A stretch of DNA of 64,000 bases from Mumia sp050632745 (GCF_050632745.1 NZ_JBODSD010000003.1:248001-312000), one strand, 5' to 3'; numbered from the stretch's first letter, positions 27,061 through 36,019 are shown. The notes: generated from the sequence alone by a model not told the origin. Program-made: numbers and translations.

Positions 27061-27933
27061 ATGCACGACGAGCGTGCCCTCGCGGCGGCGGCCGAGATCG
27101 CCGCAGGCAGCGGTGTGCCCCTCCACGACGCGGTCGTCGTCCTGGGGTCGGGCTGGACCGGAGCCCTGGAGTCGATCGGGGATCCCACGTGGGTCGTCCC
27201 GGCCGCCGACCTGGCCGGATTCCTCCCGCCGACCGCCCCGGGGCACGCGGGCGAGGTGGCCTCGGTCCCCCTGCGCACCGACCACGGAGTCGTGGCCCAC
27301 GTCCTCGTCCTGAGCGGCCGGACGCACCTCTACGAGGGCCACGGGACCGCGGCGGTCGCGCACGGCGTACGGACCGGCGCTGCGGCCGGTGCCCGGGTCT
27401 GCGTCCTCACCAACGCCAACGGCAGCCTGCGGCCCGAGTGGCCCACCGGGACCGGTGTCCTGATCGCGGACCACCTCGACCTCGCTGCTGTGTCGCCGCT
27501 GGCCGGCGGAGAGTTCGTCGACCTGACCGACTGCTGGTCGTCGCGGCTCCGCGCCGTCGCGCGTGAGCTCGACTGCGGCCTGGTCGAGGGGACGTACGCG
27601 ATGCTGCGCGGGCCCGAGTACCAGACCGTCGCCGAGCTCCGCATGCTCCGCACCCTGGGCGCGGACGTCGTCGGCATGTCTACGGTGCTCGAGGCGATCG
27701 CCGCCCGTGCCGTCGGGATGGACGTGCTCGGCATCTCCGTCGTCACCACCACCGAGCTCGACGAGCACGGCGAGCACCCCGAGCTGAACGACCCCGACGC
27801 GGTCGTGGCCGCTGCTGCCGAGTCCGCGACCGGTCTGGGTAGCACGATCCACAGCATCCTGACCGCTGTTCTTCCCGAACCCGCCCCGCCCGACTCCGCC
27901 CCGCCCGACTCCGCCCCGCCCGAGGAGACCTGA
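27061..27933 (+). CDS. Purine nucleoside phosphorylase
   Basis: A trimeric-type PNP (290 residues) that splits inosine and guanosine to base and ribose-1-phosphate. Family motifs are VVLGSGWTGALESIG at the N-terminus, SGRTHLYEGHG, VLTNANGSLRPEWPTG, YAMLRGPEYQTVAELRMLRT and DVVGMSTVLEAIAARAVGM. The expected ending is extended by a low-complexity PAPPDSAPPDSAPPEET tail from a 15-bp tandem repeat. It overlaps the NCS1 permease start by 1 nt, consistent with a purine-salvage operon. Confidence 0.92.
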   Translation: MHDERALAAAAEIAAGSGVPLHDAVVVLGSGWTGALESIGDPTWVVPAADLAGFLPPTAPGHAGEVASVPLRTDHGVVAHVLVLSGRTHLYEGHGTAAVAHGVRTGAAAGARVCVLTNANGSLRPEWPTGTGVLIADHLDLAAVSPLAGGEFVDLTDCWSSRLRAVARELDCGLVEGTYAMLRGPEYQTVAELRMLRTLGADVVGMSTVLEAIAARAVGMDVLGISVVTTTELDEHGEHPELNDPDAVVAAAAESATGLGSTIHSILTAVLPEPAPPDSAPPDSAPPEET

Positions 27934-29438
27934 TGTCCCGATACGACTCCCCCGACCCGTACCCCGCGCCCCCCGGCGCCGGCCCCGTCTCCGCCCCCGC
28001 CGGGGCGATCGAGGCCAACGGCATCAACGTCATCGACGAGTCCGAGCGCAAAGGCACCCCGCGCTCGCTGTTCTGGCCGTGGTGCGCGTCCAACATCTCG
28101 GTGTTCGGTGTCGCGTACGGCGCGTACTTCCTCGGGTTCGGCGTCTCCTTCTGGCAGGCGCTGATCGCCGGCCTGATCGGCACCGTGCTGTCGTTCCTGC
28201 TGGTGGGCATCGTCTCGATCGCGGGCAAGCGCGGCTCGGCACCGACGATGGTGCTCTCGCGGGCGCCGTTCGGCGTGCGCGGAAACGCGCTGCCGGCAGC
28301 GGTGTCGTACGTCCTGCTCGTCGGGTGGGAGACCGTGCTCGTCGCGCTGGCGGCGCTGGCGAGCGCGTCGGTGATCGAGGAGCTCGGCGGGGGCGGGGGC
28401 GACGGGGCGCGGGTCCTCGGCTTCGTGCTCACGGCCGCGGTCGTGATCGGCGCCGGGATCCTCGGGTTCGACACGATCATGAAGCTGCAGGTCTGGATCA
28501 CGATCGCGACCGCGGTCCTCACCGTCGGCTACGTCATCCTCACCTTCGACCACGTCGACTGGGACGCCGTGTCGTCGCTGCCGTCGGGCGACGCGGCGGC
28601 CGTGATCGGCCTCGCGATCTTCGCGACCGCCGGGTTCGGGATCAGCTGGGTCAACTCCGGCGCCGACTACTCCCGCTACCTGCCTCGTACGGCGTCGGCC
28701 GGCGGCGTCGTCCTGTGGACCACCGTCGGCGGGGCGATCGCGCCGGTCTTCCTCGTCCTGTACGGCCTGCTGCTCGCCGGCTCCGACCAGGCGCTGCTCG
28801 CGGCGCTCGGCAACGACCCGATCGGCACGCTCGTCACGCTGCTGCCGACCTGGTACCTCGTGCCGTTCTTCCTGGTCGCGCTCGCCGGCCTCGTCGGCGG
28901 CGCGGTGCTGGACATCTACTCGTCGGGGCTCGCGCTGCTCACCCTCGGGCTCAAGACGCCGCGCTGGGTCGCTGCGGGGATCGACGGCGTGATCATGGTG
29001 CTGGGCGCGATCTACTTCCTGTGGTTCGCCGACGACTTCTTCACGCCGTTCCAGGGCTTCCTGATCACGCTCGCGGTCCCGATCGCGGCGTGGGCGGGGA
29101 TCTTCGTCGCCGACATCGCGATCCGGCGGCGGGACTACGCCGCGCTCGACCTGTACGACCCGCGCGGGCGCTACGGCGCCTGGAACGTGTGGACGATCGC
29201 GTGGTTCCTCCTCGCGGTCTTCGTCGGGTGGGGCCTGGTGACGAACGGGTACGCCGAGTGGCTGACGTGGCAGGGCTACCTGCTGGAGCCGCTCGGGCTC
29301 GGCGGCAAGCAGGGCGAGTGGGCGTACGCGAACCTCGGCGTGGTCGCCGCGCTGCTCATCGGCTTCGTCGGCTACCTCATCACGGGCCGGGGCCAGATCG
29401 CGCGACAGGAGTCGGTGCCCACCGCCGGCCGGCGATGA
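27933..29438 (+). CDS. NCS1-family nucleobase (purine/cytosine) permease
   Basis: A 501-residue cation-coupled transporter with about 12 transmembrane helices. The N-terminal NCS1 motif region (GTPRSLFWPWCASNISVFGV), the FGVRGNALPAAVSYV loop and SWVNSGADYSRYLPR are typical of CodB-like purine/cytosine permeases. Coupling to the phosphorylase gene suggests uptake of purine bases or related compounds. TGATG overlaps stop and start. The specificity within NCS1 cannot be told here. Confidence 0.9.
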   Translation: MSRYDSPDPYPAPPGAGPVSAPAGAIEANGINVIDESERKGTPRSLFWPWCASNISVFGVAYGAYFLGFGVSFWQALIAGLIGTVLSFLLVGIVSIAGKRGSAPTMVLSRAPFGVRGNALPAAVSYVLLVGWETVLVALAALASASVIEELGGGGGDGARVLGFVLTAAVVIGAGILGFDTIMKLQVWITIATAVLTVGYVILTFDHVDWDAVSSLPSGDAAAVIGLAIFATAGFGISWVNSGADYSRYLPRTASAGGVVLWTTVGGAIAPVFLVLYGLLLAGSDQALLAALGNDPIGTLVTLLPTWYLVPFFLVALAGLVGGAVLDIYSSGLALLTLGLKTPRWVAAGIDGVIMVLGAIYFLWFADDFFTPFQGFLITLAVPIAAWAGIFVADIAIRRRDYAALDLYDPRGRYGAWNVWTIAWFLLAVFVGWGLVTNGYAEWLTWQGYLLEPLGLGGKQGEWAYANLGVVAALLIGFVGYLITGRGQIARQESVPTAGRR

Positions 29439-30250
29439 GGATCGCGGTCACGGGAGCCAGCGGGAACGTCGGCGGTCACGTCGCGTCGTTGCTCACCGAG
29501 GCCGGCGGGCACGACGTGGTGGGGCTGTCGCGTCGTGGGCCGGTGCACGCCGACTATGACGACCTCGCCTCGTTGCGGGCCGCGCTGAGGGAGGTCGACA
29601 CGCTCGTGTTCGTCTCCAGCGACGGGGAGGCAGCGCGGATGATCACGCAGCACGCGAACGTCGTGCGCGCCGCCGCGGACGAGGGGGTCGCGCACGTCGT
29701 GTACCTCTCGGGTCTGGACGCCGACGTCGCCTCGCCGTTCTGCTACGCCTACACGAACGGGACGACCGAGGCGATGCTCGCCGGGTCGGGGTGCGCGACC
29801 TCGGTCGTCCGCGCGTCGATCTTCACGGAGTTCTTCGCGGGCTTCCTCGACCGTGCGCGGGAGTCCGGGACGCTGCGTCTGCCGACCGGTGGGGCGCGGA
29901 TCTCCCTCGTCTCGCGCGAGGACGTCGGCCGGTGCCTCGCCGCGCTCGCGCTGGGGCCGCCGACCGGACGCGTCCACGCCGTCACGGGACCGGTCGCGCT
30001 GGACCTGGAGGCGATCGCCGCTGCCACCGAGCGTCGGTGGCGGACGCCGGTCCGCCCGGTCGACGTGCCGGCGGCCGCGTTCGCGACCGAGCTCGCCGAG
30101 CGTGGGGAGGACCCGTGGTGGAGCTATGCGTACGCGTCGATGTTCGCGTCCGTCCGCGAGGGTCGCTGGGACGCCGTGTCGGACGAGGTGCGGCTGCTGA
30201 CCGGACGCGCCCCGCTCCCCTTCGGCGACGTGCTGCCGCCCCGCCCCTGA
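29435..30250 (+). CDS. NmrA-like NAD(P)-binding protein
   Basis: A 271-residue atypical short-chain dehydrogenase. The Rossmann motif is VTGASGNVGGHVASLL (residues 5-20), and an NmrA/QOR2-like pattern follows (HVVYLSGLDADVASPFCYAY, VVRASIFTEFFAG). Such proteins act as NADPH-sensing regulators or quinone reductases. The function is not assignable. It overlaps the permease by 4 nt as the third gene of the operon. Palindrome copy 2 lies 19 nt after the stop and may terminate it. Confidence 0.85.
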   Translation: MRIAVTGASGNVGGHVASLLTEAGGHDVVGLSRRGPVHADYDDLASLRAALREVDTLVFVSSDGEAARMITQHANVVRAAADEGVAHVVYLSGLDADVASPFCYAYTNGTTEAMLAGSGCATSVVRASIFTEFFAGFLDRARESGTLRLPTGGARISLVSREDVGRCLAALALGPPTGRVHAVTGPVALDLEAIAAATERRWRTPVRPVDVPAAAFATELAERGEDPWWSYAYASMFASVREGRWDAVSDEVRLLTGRAPLPFGDVLPPRP

Positions 30251-30268
30251 CCCGCGCCCCCCGCCCCG

Positions 30269-30337
30269 CCCCGCGATTTGACGCCTTATCCACGTAATCC
30301 GGTGCGGATTCGGTGCGGAAGGCGTCGAATCGTGGGG
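30269..30337. repeat. Long palindrome, family A copy 2
   Basis: A 69-bp hairpin. The arms 30269-30287 and 30319-30337 match at 17 of 19 positions (CCCCGCGATTTGACGCCTT and its complement), with a further inner stem CACGTAATCC/GGATTCGGTG. It lies after the NmrA-like gene and before the 26-residue ORF. Confidence 0.8.
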
Positions 30338-30402
30338 TGGCTCCGGGCGACGGGCCGGTGCTGCGAGGATGCTCCACGTCGGAGGTTCAGCGAGGAGGTG
30401 CC

Positions 30403-30483
30403 GTGGGCGCGAAGGCCGTACGGATCGGCGCCGTGGTCATGGCGATCGCTGCGTTCGTCATCACGCGGAAGGCCCCGCGCTAG
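30403..30483 (+). CDS. 26-residue single-helix membrane microprotein
   Basis: A very short reading frame with an excellent ribosome binding site: CGAGGAGGTGCC precedes the GTG, with AGGAGG 5 nt away. It encodes a basic start (MGAKAVR), one hydrophobic helix (IGAVVMAIAAFVI) and a basic tail (TRKAPR). That is a sensible one-pass topology rather than random sequence. It is flanked on both sides by family A palindromes. I do not recognise a family. It may be unexpressed. Confidence 0.5.
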   Translation: MGAKAVRIGAVVMAIAAFVITRKAPR

Positions 30484-30501
30484 CAGCGCAGCCCGAACCC
30501 G

Positions 30502-30570
30502 CCCCACGATTTGACGCGTTATCCACGGAATCGGGTGCGAATTCGGTGGGGTAGGCGTCAAATCGCGGGG
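30502..30570. repeat. Long palindrome, family A copy 3
   Basis: A 69-bp hairpin. The arms 30502-30520 and 30552-30570 match at 16 of 19 positions, the most diverged copy. It lies between the microprotein gene and the convergent MocR-like gene. The spacing from copy 2 is 233 bp, in the same orientation. Confidence 0.78.
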
Positions 30571-30616
30571 CGTGGGATCGCGGGGGCGGGCCGCGGGGGC
30601 GCGGGGCGCGCGGCGC

Positions 30617-31975
30617 TTACGCGCGGCGCCGTGCGGGTGGGGTGGCGCCGGCGACGAGCCACGCGACGCTCATGTGGTCCGAGCGCAGCCCGGCGGTGGC
30701 GAGCCGCAGGTGCCGTGACCCCGCGGTCGGCCCTGCGACGTCGGTGCCGATCCTGGCCCGGATCCCGGCGTGGGCGAGGCGTCGGACGGTCGCGTGGGCG
30801 TCCGGCACCCGCACCCACAGCGCGAGCCCGTCGACTCCCGGGACGGACAAGCCGTGGCGGCGCAGGGCGCGGGCGAGCGTGTGCCAGCGACGTGCGTACC
30901 GCCACCGCGCCTGCGCGACCAGCGCCTGTACGACGGGGTCGCCGAGCATCAGCGCGAGCGTGCGCTGCGCCATCTTCGGCGGGAAGGAGCCGGTGATGTT
31001 CTGCCGGGACCGCAGGCGTTCGACGACCGCGGCGGCGCCGCCGACGAGCGCCATCCGGACGGTCGGGCCGTGCGAACGCTGGTAGCCGCGGACTAGCACC
31101 GTCTGCTCCGGGACCCAGCGGCCGACCGACGCAGCCGGCCCCGTCGCGAGGCCCGCCGCGCTGTCCTCCTCCACCACCAGCACCTCACGCTCCGCGAGCA
31201 CGGACGCGAGCGCCTGGGCGCGTGCCTCGGTCATGTGGTGGGCGAGCGGGTCGGCCATCCGCGGCTGCAGCACGACCATCACGGGCCGGGAGGCGAGGGC
31301 CTCCTCGAGCGCCTCCGGCACCATCCCGGCGCTGTCGCAGGGGACGTGGAGCACCTGCGCGCGGACCGCGGACAGGACCGCGCTGGTCTCGGGCGAGCAC
31401 GCCTCCTCCACGAGGACCCGGTCGCCGGGATGGACGACGAGCGCGGCGAGCTGGGCGAGCGCGTCGGCGTACCCCCACGCGACCGCGAGCCCGTCCGGCA
31501 CGAACGGCCACGAGCCGAGTGCGACCTGCGCGAGGTCGTCGTCGACGTCGCTGGTCTCCGAGTGCTGCCAGGCGAGCCGCTCCGCCGCTGCCGCGAGGTG
31601 GGGACCGGGGTCGGGAACCAGGTCGACGTCGTACGCCGAGGACGCGAGGTCGATCCGCATCGGCAGGTCGTGGACGTCGGCCCGGTCGGTCGACGGCAGG
31701 CTCAGGTCGTGGACGAACGTGCCGTTGCGCCCGTCGGAGCGGACGAGGCGTTCGTGGCGCAGCAGCGTCCACGCGGTGGCGACGGTCGTGGCGCCGACGT
31801 GCAGGGCGGACGCCGTAGCCCGGACGGTGGGCAACCGGGTGCCGTCGCGGAGCGTCCCCTGCCGGATGAGACGGGCCACGTGGTCGGCGATCCCGCGGGC
31901 GGACGGCTCGGCCACACCGGCGGCGAGCCGCGCCGCAGGCATTGAAGCGCTTCCACGACGGTTCTTTCCCCCCAT
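30617..31975 (-). CDS. MocR-like GntR regulator lacking the PLP lysine
   Basis: The 452-residue protein joins an N-terminal winged helix (GTRLPTVRATASALHVGATT) to an aminotransferase class-I fold (residues about 120-440). In MocR/GabR proteins a Schiff-base lysine sits in SK-x3-P-x2-R. Here that segment reads GYQRSHGPTVR, with Arg300 at the lysine position. It may therefore not bind PLP covalently. The start is ATG 31975; ATG 31942 preceded by GGAAG is an alternative. It is divergent from the M14 peptidase and may regulate it (inference). Confidence 0.85.
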   Translation of the reverse strand: MGGKNRRGSASMPAARLAAGVAEPSARGIADHVARLIRQGTLRDGTRLPTVRATASALHVGATTVATAWTLLRHERLVRSDGRNGTFVHDLSLPSTDRADVHDLPMRIDLASSAYDVDLVPDPGPHLAAAAERLAWQHSETSDVDDDLAQVALGSWPFVPDGLAVAWGYADALAQLAALVVHPGDRVLVEEACSPETSAVLSAVRAQVLHVPCDSAGMVPEALEEALASRPVMVVLQPRMADPLAHHMTEARAQALASVLAEREVLVVEEDSAAGLATGPAASVGRWVPEQTVLVRGYQRSHGPTVRMALVGGAAAVVERLRSRQNITGSFPPKMAQRTLALMLGDPVVQALVAQARWRYARRWHTLARALRRHGLSVPGVDGLALWVRVPDAHATVRRLAHAGIRARIGTDVAGPTAGSRHLRLATAGLRSDHMSVAWLVAGATPPARRRA

Positions 31976-32016
31976 GACGAATTCTTAGCCGCGCTGGCGA
32001 CGCGCCGCCACCCCAC

Positions 32017-32032
32017 TGTCCGGATGCGGACA
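32017..32032. promoter_or_regulatory. Dyad-symmetric site between MocR-like and M14 genes
   Basis: TGTCCG-GATG-CGGACA is a perfect 6-bp inverted repeat with a 4-bp spacer, in the 181-bp divergent promoter region. It is a candidate operator for the adjacent regulator. The assignment is inference. Confidence 0.4.
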
Positions 32033-32156
32033 CACGTGCTACCGGCAAGTCCGCACAATGCCGAACAAGCGAGGCGGTCACCGGCCCGTGAATGCTCATT
32101 AACGTGAGGCAACCCTCGCCGCACACCCGCGGCGGGTCCACGTGGAAGGGCAGCAC

Positions 32157-34811
32157 ATGGGACACAGACGATTGCTCTCCGTCGCCGTCGCCACGGCGTC
32201 GGTCGCCTTGCTCGGGACCAGCCTGGTCGCGTCCACCGCCACCGCGGAGGCGCCGTACAGGATCACCTTGCCGGCCGCCGCGGCCGGCATCCCCACCCCG
32301 GAGGAGTTCTTCGGGTTCGAGATGGGGGCGGAGGGGAAGCTCGCCGCGTACCCCGACGTCCTCGACTACATGAAGTCCATCGCCAAGAGCTCCGACCGGG
32401 TCGACTACGAGACCGTCGGCAAGACGACGATGGGCAACGAGTACGCGACGGTCTTCATCAGCGCTCCGAAGAACCTCGAGCGCCTCGACGATATCGTCGC
32501 CATGAACCAGAAGCTCTCCGACCCGCGCAGCACGTCGCAGGCCGAGGCGAAGGCGCTCGCGCAGGAGAGCGTCCCGATCTACCACCTCGAGGCGACGATC
32601 CACTCGACCGAGGTCGGCAACGGGCAGGCGATCAACGACATCGTGCACCGCCTCGCCACGGAGGACTCCGCCTTCACCGAGGAGGTGCTGAACAACTCCG
32701 TGATCATGCTCGTGCCGTCGCAGAACCCGGACGGCCAGCACCTCGTCGTGGACCACTTCAACCGCACCGCCGGCACGAACCTCGCGCGGACGTACCCGGA
32801 CCTGTACCACAAGTACACCGGGCACGACGACAACCGTGACTGGACGATGTTCACCCAGGTCGAGGCGCAGTACCGGCTCGAGCTGGAGAAGAAGTTCCGC
32901 CCGGTGATGACGCACATCATGCATCAGCAGGGCAACTCCGGTGAGCGTCTGTTCGTCCCGCCGTACGGCGGCGTGACCAGCGCCAACGTGCCGCCGAACA
33001 TGAACGCCTCGAGCTCGGCCGTCGGCCAGCACGCGATGCGTCAGCTCGCGGCCGAGGGCAAGTCCGGAGTGGGCACGCAGGACTACCACATCTTCTGGAC
33101 CCTGGAGCAGCCCGTGGGCTTCTTCCCGTTCACCGGCACGGGCGCGTTCCTCACCGAGCTCGCCTCAGCGGTCGACCTGGCCTACCCGCAGAAGTCGAGC
33201 AACGGCCAGCCGCTCGGCCCGCAGGTGCCCACCCAGGCGCTGATCGAGCCGTACGAGAAGGACACCTGGACGCTCAAGGACATCGTCGAGTACGCCAACA
33301 CCGCCACGTACGCGGGCATGGAGTACGTCGCGCAGAACGGCGAGAAGCTGCTGTACGACAACCTCTGGTCCGTCCCGGCGGAGTACATGGAGAACGGCGT
33401 GAAGTCGGGCGTGGAGGCCTACGTCGTCGAGGCCGACCAGCGTGACCCGTACGCGACGTACGAGATGCTCGAGCGCCTGGAGTGGACGCAGGTCGAGATC
33501 GACCGCGCGACCGCGCCGTTCACGGCGGCCGGCAAGCAGTACGCCGCAGGGTCGTACGTCATCAAGACCAAGCAGCCGCGTGGCAACTGGGTCGACCAGG
33601 TGCTCGGCAAGGACTCCTACCCGACCGACGACCTCCCGTACGCGGAGGCGACCACGAGCCTGCCGATCCAGATGGGTGTCGCGGTCGACGAGGTCAAGGC
33701 GGGCTTCGACGCGCAGCTCGAGCGCGTCGAGTCGATCGAGGTGCCTGCGGTGACGATGCCGGCAGCGCCGGGTGCCGCGGGGGCGTACCTGGTGCGTCCG
33801 GAGTCGTACGGCACGATCCAGGTCGTCGCCGCGCTGCAGAAGTCCAACATCACGACCTTCCGTGCGGGGGCCGAGTTCAAGGACGGCAGCACGGCGTACC
33901 CGGCGGGCACGTACGTGATCCCGGCGACGCCGCAGGCGCGCTCGGTGCTCGCGACCGCGACCAAGAAGGTCGGCATCCCGGTCGCGGCGACGGCGTCCGC
34001 GCCGAAGGTCGAGGGCATCCAGCTCAAGCCGCGCACGCGGGTCGGCCTGCTCCGCGGGGCGAACAACATGCCCGGCGGCTGGGACATGTGGCTGATGGAC
34101 CAGTACGGCATCAACTACGAGGTCGTAGGTGCCCAGGACTTCCAGAGCGGCAAGCTCATCGACGTCTACGACACGATCGTGCTGCCGCAGGGCATCTCGA
34201 AGTCGCGGATCGTCGACGGGCTCGACCAGGAGCGGTACGACGAGGAGTTCGCGTGGGCGTACGGCGTGGGCGAGAAGGGCTGGAAGAAGCTGCGCCAGTT
34301 CGTCAAGCAGGGCGGCACGCTGCTCGCGATCGGCAGCTCGGTCGCGACCGCCAAGGAGCTGATGGACCTGCCGATCGAGCCGGCTCTGCCGACCGACCGG
34401 AACGTGTTCGCGACCGGCGGCAGCCTGCTCAACCACGAGTTCGACAGCTCGGACATGGTGGCGTGGGGCATGCCGGAGGAGTGGCCGGTGTGGCTCTACA
34501 ACACCCAGGCGTGGACGCCGACGGGCAAGAAGGCCGACGTCGTCTCGACCTACCCGGAGTCGGACGTGCTGGCGAGCGGCTACCTCAAGGGTGAGGACCA
34601 CATCAAGGGCAAGGCGAACGTCGTGTCGTTCGACATCGGCAAGGGCAAGGTCGTCACGTACGGGTCGGAGATCACGTTCCGTACGCTGCCGCGCTCGTCG
34701 TTCAACCTGCTCTACAACGCGGTCTACGGCGGTCCCGCGGCGGAGGTGAACAAGACGCAGCTCAAGCAGCTGAAGCCGGCGTTCTCCGCCAACGGCACGC
34801 TGCTGCCGTAG
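32157..34811 (+). CDS. Secreted M14-family zinc carboxypeptidase
   Basis: An 884-residue protein with a signal peptide (LLSVAVATASVALLGTSLVA) and an M14 catalytic domain. The zinc-binding HxxE is HSTE (in LEATIHSTEVGNGQ), followed by SQNPDGQ, DDNRDW and THIMHQQGNSGERLF. The C-terminal third (RVGLLRGANNMPGGWDMWLM ... GGTLLAIGSS) resembles a class-I glutamine-amidotransferase/DJ-1-like fold, a known add-on in large bacterial M14 proteins. ATG 32157 was chosen over an upstream frame start because the signal peptide follows and GAAGGG precedes. Confidence 0.9.
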   Translation: MGHRRLLSVAVATASVALLGTSLVASTATAEAPYRITLPAAAAGIPTPEEFFGFEMGAEGKLAAYPDVLDYMKSIAKSSDRVDYETVGKTTMGNEYATVFISAPKNLERLDDIVAMNQKLSDPRSTSQAEAKALAQESVPIYHLEATIHSTEVGNGQAINDIVHRLATEDSAFTEEVLNNSVIMLVPSQNPDGQHLVVDHFNRTAGTNLARTYPDLYHKYTGHDDNRDWTMFTQVEAQYRLELEKKFRPVMTHIMHQQGNSGERLFVPPYGGVTSANVPPNMNASSSAVGQHAMRQLAAEGKSGVGTQDYHIFWTLEQPVGFFPFTGTGAFLTELASAVDLAYPQKSSNGQPLGPQVPTQALIEPYEKDTWTLKDIVEYANTATYAGMEYVAQNGEKLLYDNLWSVPAEYMENGVKSGVEAYVVEADQRDPYATYEMLERLEWTQVEIDRATAPFTAAGKQYAAGSYVIKTKQPRGNWVDQVLGKDSYPTDDLPYAEATTSLPIQMGVAVDEVKAGFDAQLERVESIEVPAVTMPAAPGAAGAYLVRPESYGTIQVVAALQKSNITTFRAGAEFKDGSTAYPAGTYVIPATPQARSVLATATKKVGIPVAATASAPKVEGIQLKPRTRVGLLRGANNMPGGWDMWLMDQYGINYEVVGAQDFQSGKLIDVYDTIVLPQGISKSRIVDGLDQERYDEEFAWAYGVGEKGWKKLRQFVKQGGTLLAIGSSVATAKELMDLPIEPALPTDRNVFATGGSLLNHEFDSSDMVAWGMPEEWPVWLYNTQAWTPTGKKADVVSTYPESDVLASGYLKGEDHIKGKANVVSFDIGKGKVVTYGSEITFRTLPRSSFNLLYNAVYGGPAAEVNKTQLKQLKPAFSANGTLLP

Positions 34812-34826
34812 CGACACCCGTCCCGG

Positions 34827-34895
34827 CCCCGCGATTTGACGCCTTGTACACGTAATCCCCCGCCGTTTCGGTGGGGAAGGCGTCAAATCGCGGGG
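34827..34895. repeat. Long palindrome, family A copy 4
   Basis: A 69-bp hairpin whose 19-nt arms (34827-34845, 34877-34895) pair perfectly. It begins 16 nt after the M14 stop and ends 17 nt before the convergent carbonic anhydrase stop, so it sits exactly where a bidirectional terminator would. Confidence 0.85.
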
Positions 34896-34911
34896 CGACG
34901 GTGTGCGGGGG

Positions 34912-35436
34912 CTAGTCCGCCGCGCGGTGGAGGTCCGAGAGGTGCAGGTACGCCCGCGCGTTGCGCTTGAGCCCCTCCCGCTCCTCGGGAGTGAGCTCGC
35001 GGCGGACCTTGCCGGGGACTCCGGCGACCAGCGAGCCCGGCGGGATCTCCGCACCCTCGAGCACCACGGCGCCGGCGGCGACCATCGAGCCGGCGCCGAT
35101 CGTCGCGCCGTTGAGCACCACCGACCCCATGCCGATCAGGCAGTCGTCCTCGACGGTGCAGCCGTGCAGCACCGCCCGGTGACCGACCGAGACACCGCTC
35201 CCCAGCGTGACGGGCCTGTCGGTGTCGACGTGGAAGACGCACCCGTCCTGGATGTTGGTGCGCTCGCCGATCGTGATGGGCGCGTTGTCGGCGCGCAGCA
35301 CCGCGCCGTACCAGACGCTCGCCTGCGGCCCGAGGGTCACGGCGCCGGTGAGGACGGCCGTCGGGGCGACGTATGAGGTGGGGTCGAGGTCGGGGCTTGT
35401 CCCGGCGATGGTCCGGAGCAGAGGTTCGGCGGTCAT
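34912..35436 (-). CDS. Gamma-carbonic anhydrase family (PaaY/YrdA-like) hexapeptide protein
   Basis: A 174-residue left-handed beta-helix protein of the Cam/PaaY class. Zinc ligands His69, His86 and His91 are all present (CVFHVD, VGHRAVLHGC), so it is likely an active carbonic anhydrase or a PaaY-type thioesterase. Hexapeptide repeats run from TSYVAPTAVLTGAVTLG to PPGSLVAGVPGK. It is separated from the paa operon by 30 kb, so the paa role is not implied by context. It is 31 nt downstream of the TetR gene and may be co-transcribed with it. Confidence 0.9.
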   Translation of the reverse strand: MTAEPLLRTIAGTSPDLDPTSYVAPTAVLTGAVTLGPQASVWYGAVLRADNAPITIGERTNIQDGCVFHVDTDRPVTLGSGVSVGHRAVLHGCTVEDDCLIGMGSVVLNGATIGAGSMVAAGAVVLEGAEIPPGSLVAGVPGKVRRELTPEEREGLKRNARAYLHLSDLHRAAD

Positions 35437-35467
35437 GGCCCCGATCGTGCCATGGCTCGGACGTAGC

Positions 35468-36019
35468 TCAGCCGAGGAGGGCGCGCCGGGCCATCTGCGT
35501 GAGGAGCTCGGCCATCGCGTCGGCGGAGATGCGGGCGCTGTGCGGCGTCGAGTTGAGGAGCCCGAAGGTGGCCTGTACGGCGGCGCGCGCCGTGCGCTGG
35601 TCCAGCTCGGGCCGCAGCGTGCGCAGGACCTCGACCCAGGTGTCGACGTAGTCGAGCTGCAGCTCGCGCACCGCCTCGCGGCTCTCCTCGTCGAGGTTGG
35701 TCCACTCGCGCTCCTGGACGACGATCAGCGCGGGGTTGGTCAGGGCGAAGTCGATGTGGAAGGCCACGAGGGCGTCCAGGGCGTCCTTGGGGTCGGTCGC
35801 CGCCTCGACGCGCCGCAGGCCGCCGCTGCGCAGCGTGCGGCTGATGCCGACCAGCATCTCGGACAGGATCGCGTCCTTGCCCGAGAAGTGGCGGTAGAGC
35901 GCGGGACCCGACACCCCGCACGCCGCTCCGATGTCGTGCACGGAGACGCCGTGAAAGCCACGCTCGGCGAAGAGCGCGGCGGCGGTGGTGAGGATCTGCT
36001 CCTGGCGACTGGTGACCAC
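35468..36019 (-). CDS. TetR-family regulator
   Basis: A 183-residue regulator with a clear helix-turn-helix (GFHGVSVHDIGAACGVSGPA then LYRHFSGKDAIL, residues about 20-50) and a C-terminal domain of the kind found in KstR2/FadR-like proteins (VVQEREWTNLDEESREAVRE). Its target is unknown; it precedes the carbonic anhydrase gene. The GTG start has TAGCAT 6 nt upstream and no Shine-Dalgarno sequence, so it is probably leaderless. Confidence 0.88.
   Translation of the reverse strand: MVTSRQEQILTTAAALFAERGFHGVSVHDIGAACGVSGPALYRHFSGKDAILSEMLVGISRTLRSGGLRRVEAATDPKDALDALVAFHIDFALTNPALIVVQEREWTNLDEESREAVRELQLDYVDTWVEVLRTLRPELDQRTARAAVQATFGLLNSTPHSARISADAMAELLTQMARRALLG

Noticed and set aside
30269..30570. 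The two family A palindromes as ends of a transposon carrying the microprotein gene
   Set aside because: The palindromes are in the same arrangement at two other single-copy sites without cargo, and no target-site duplication is visible. Independent REP-like copies are simpler.
34912..35436. Assigning the hexapeptide protein as paaY of the phenylacetate pathway
   Set aside because: The fold and three histidines fit any gamma-class carbonic anhydrase, and the gene is 30 kb from the paa operon with a different regulator.
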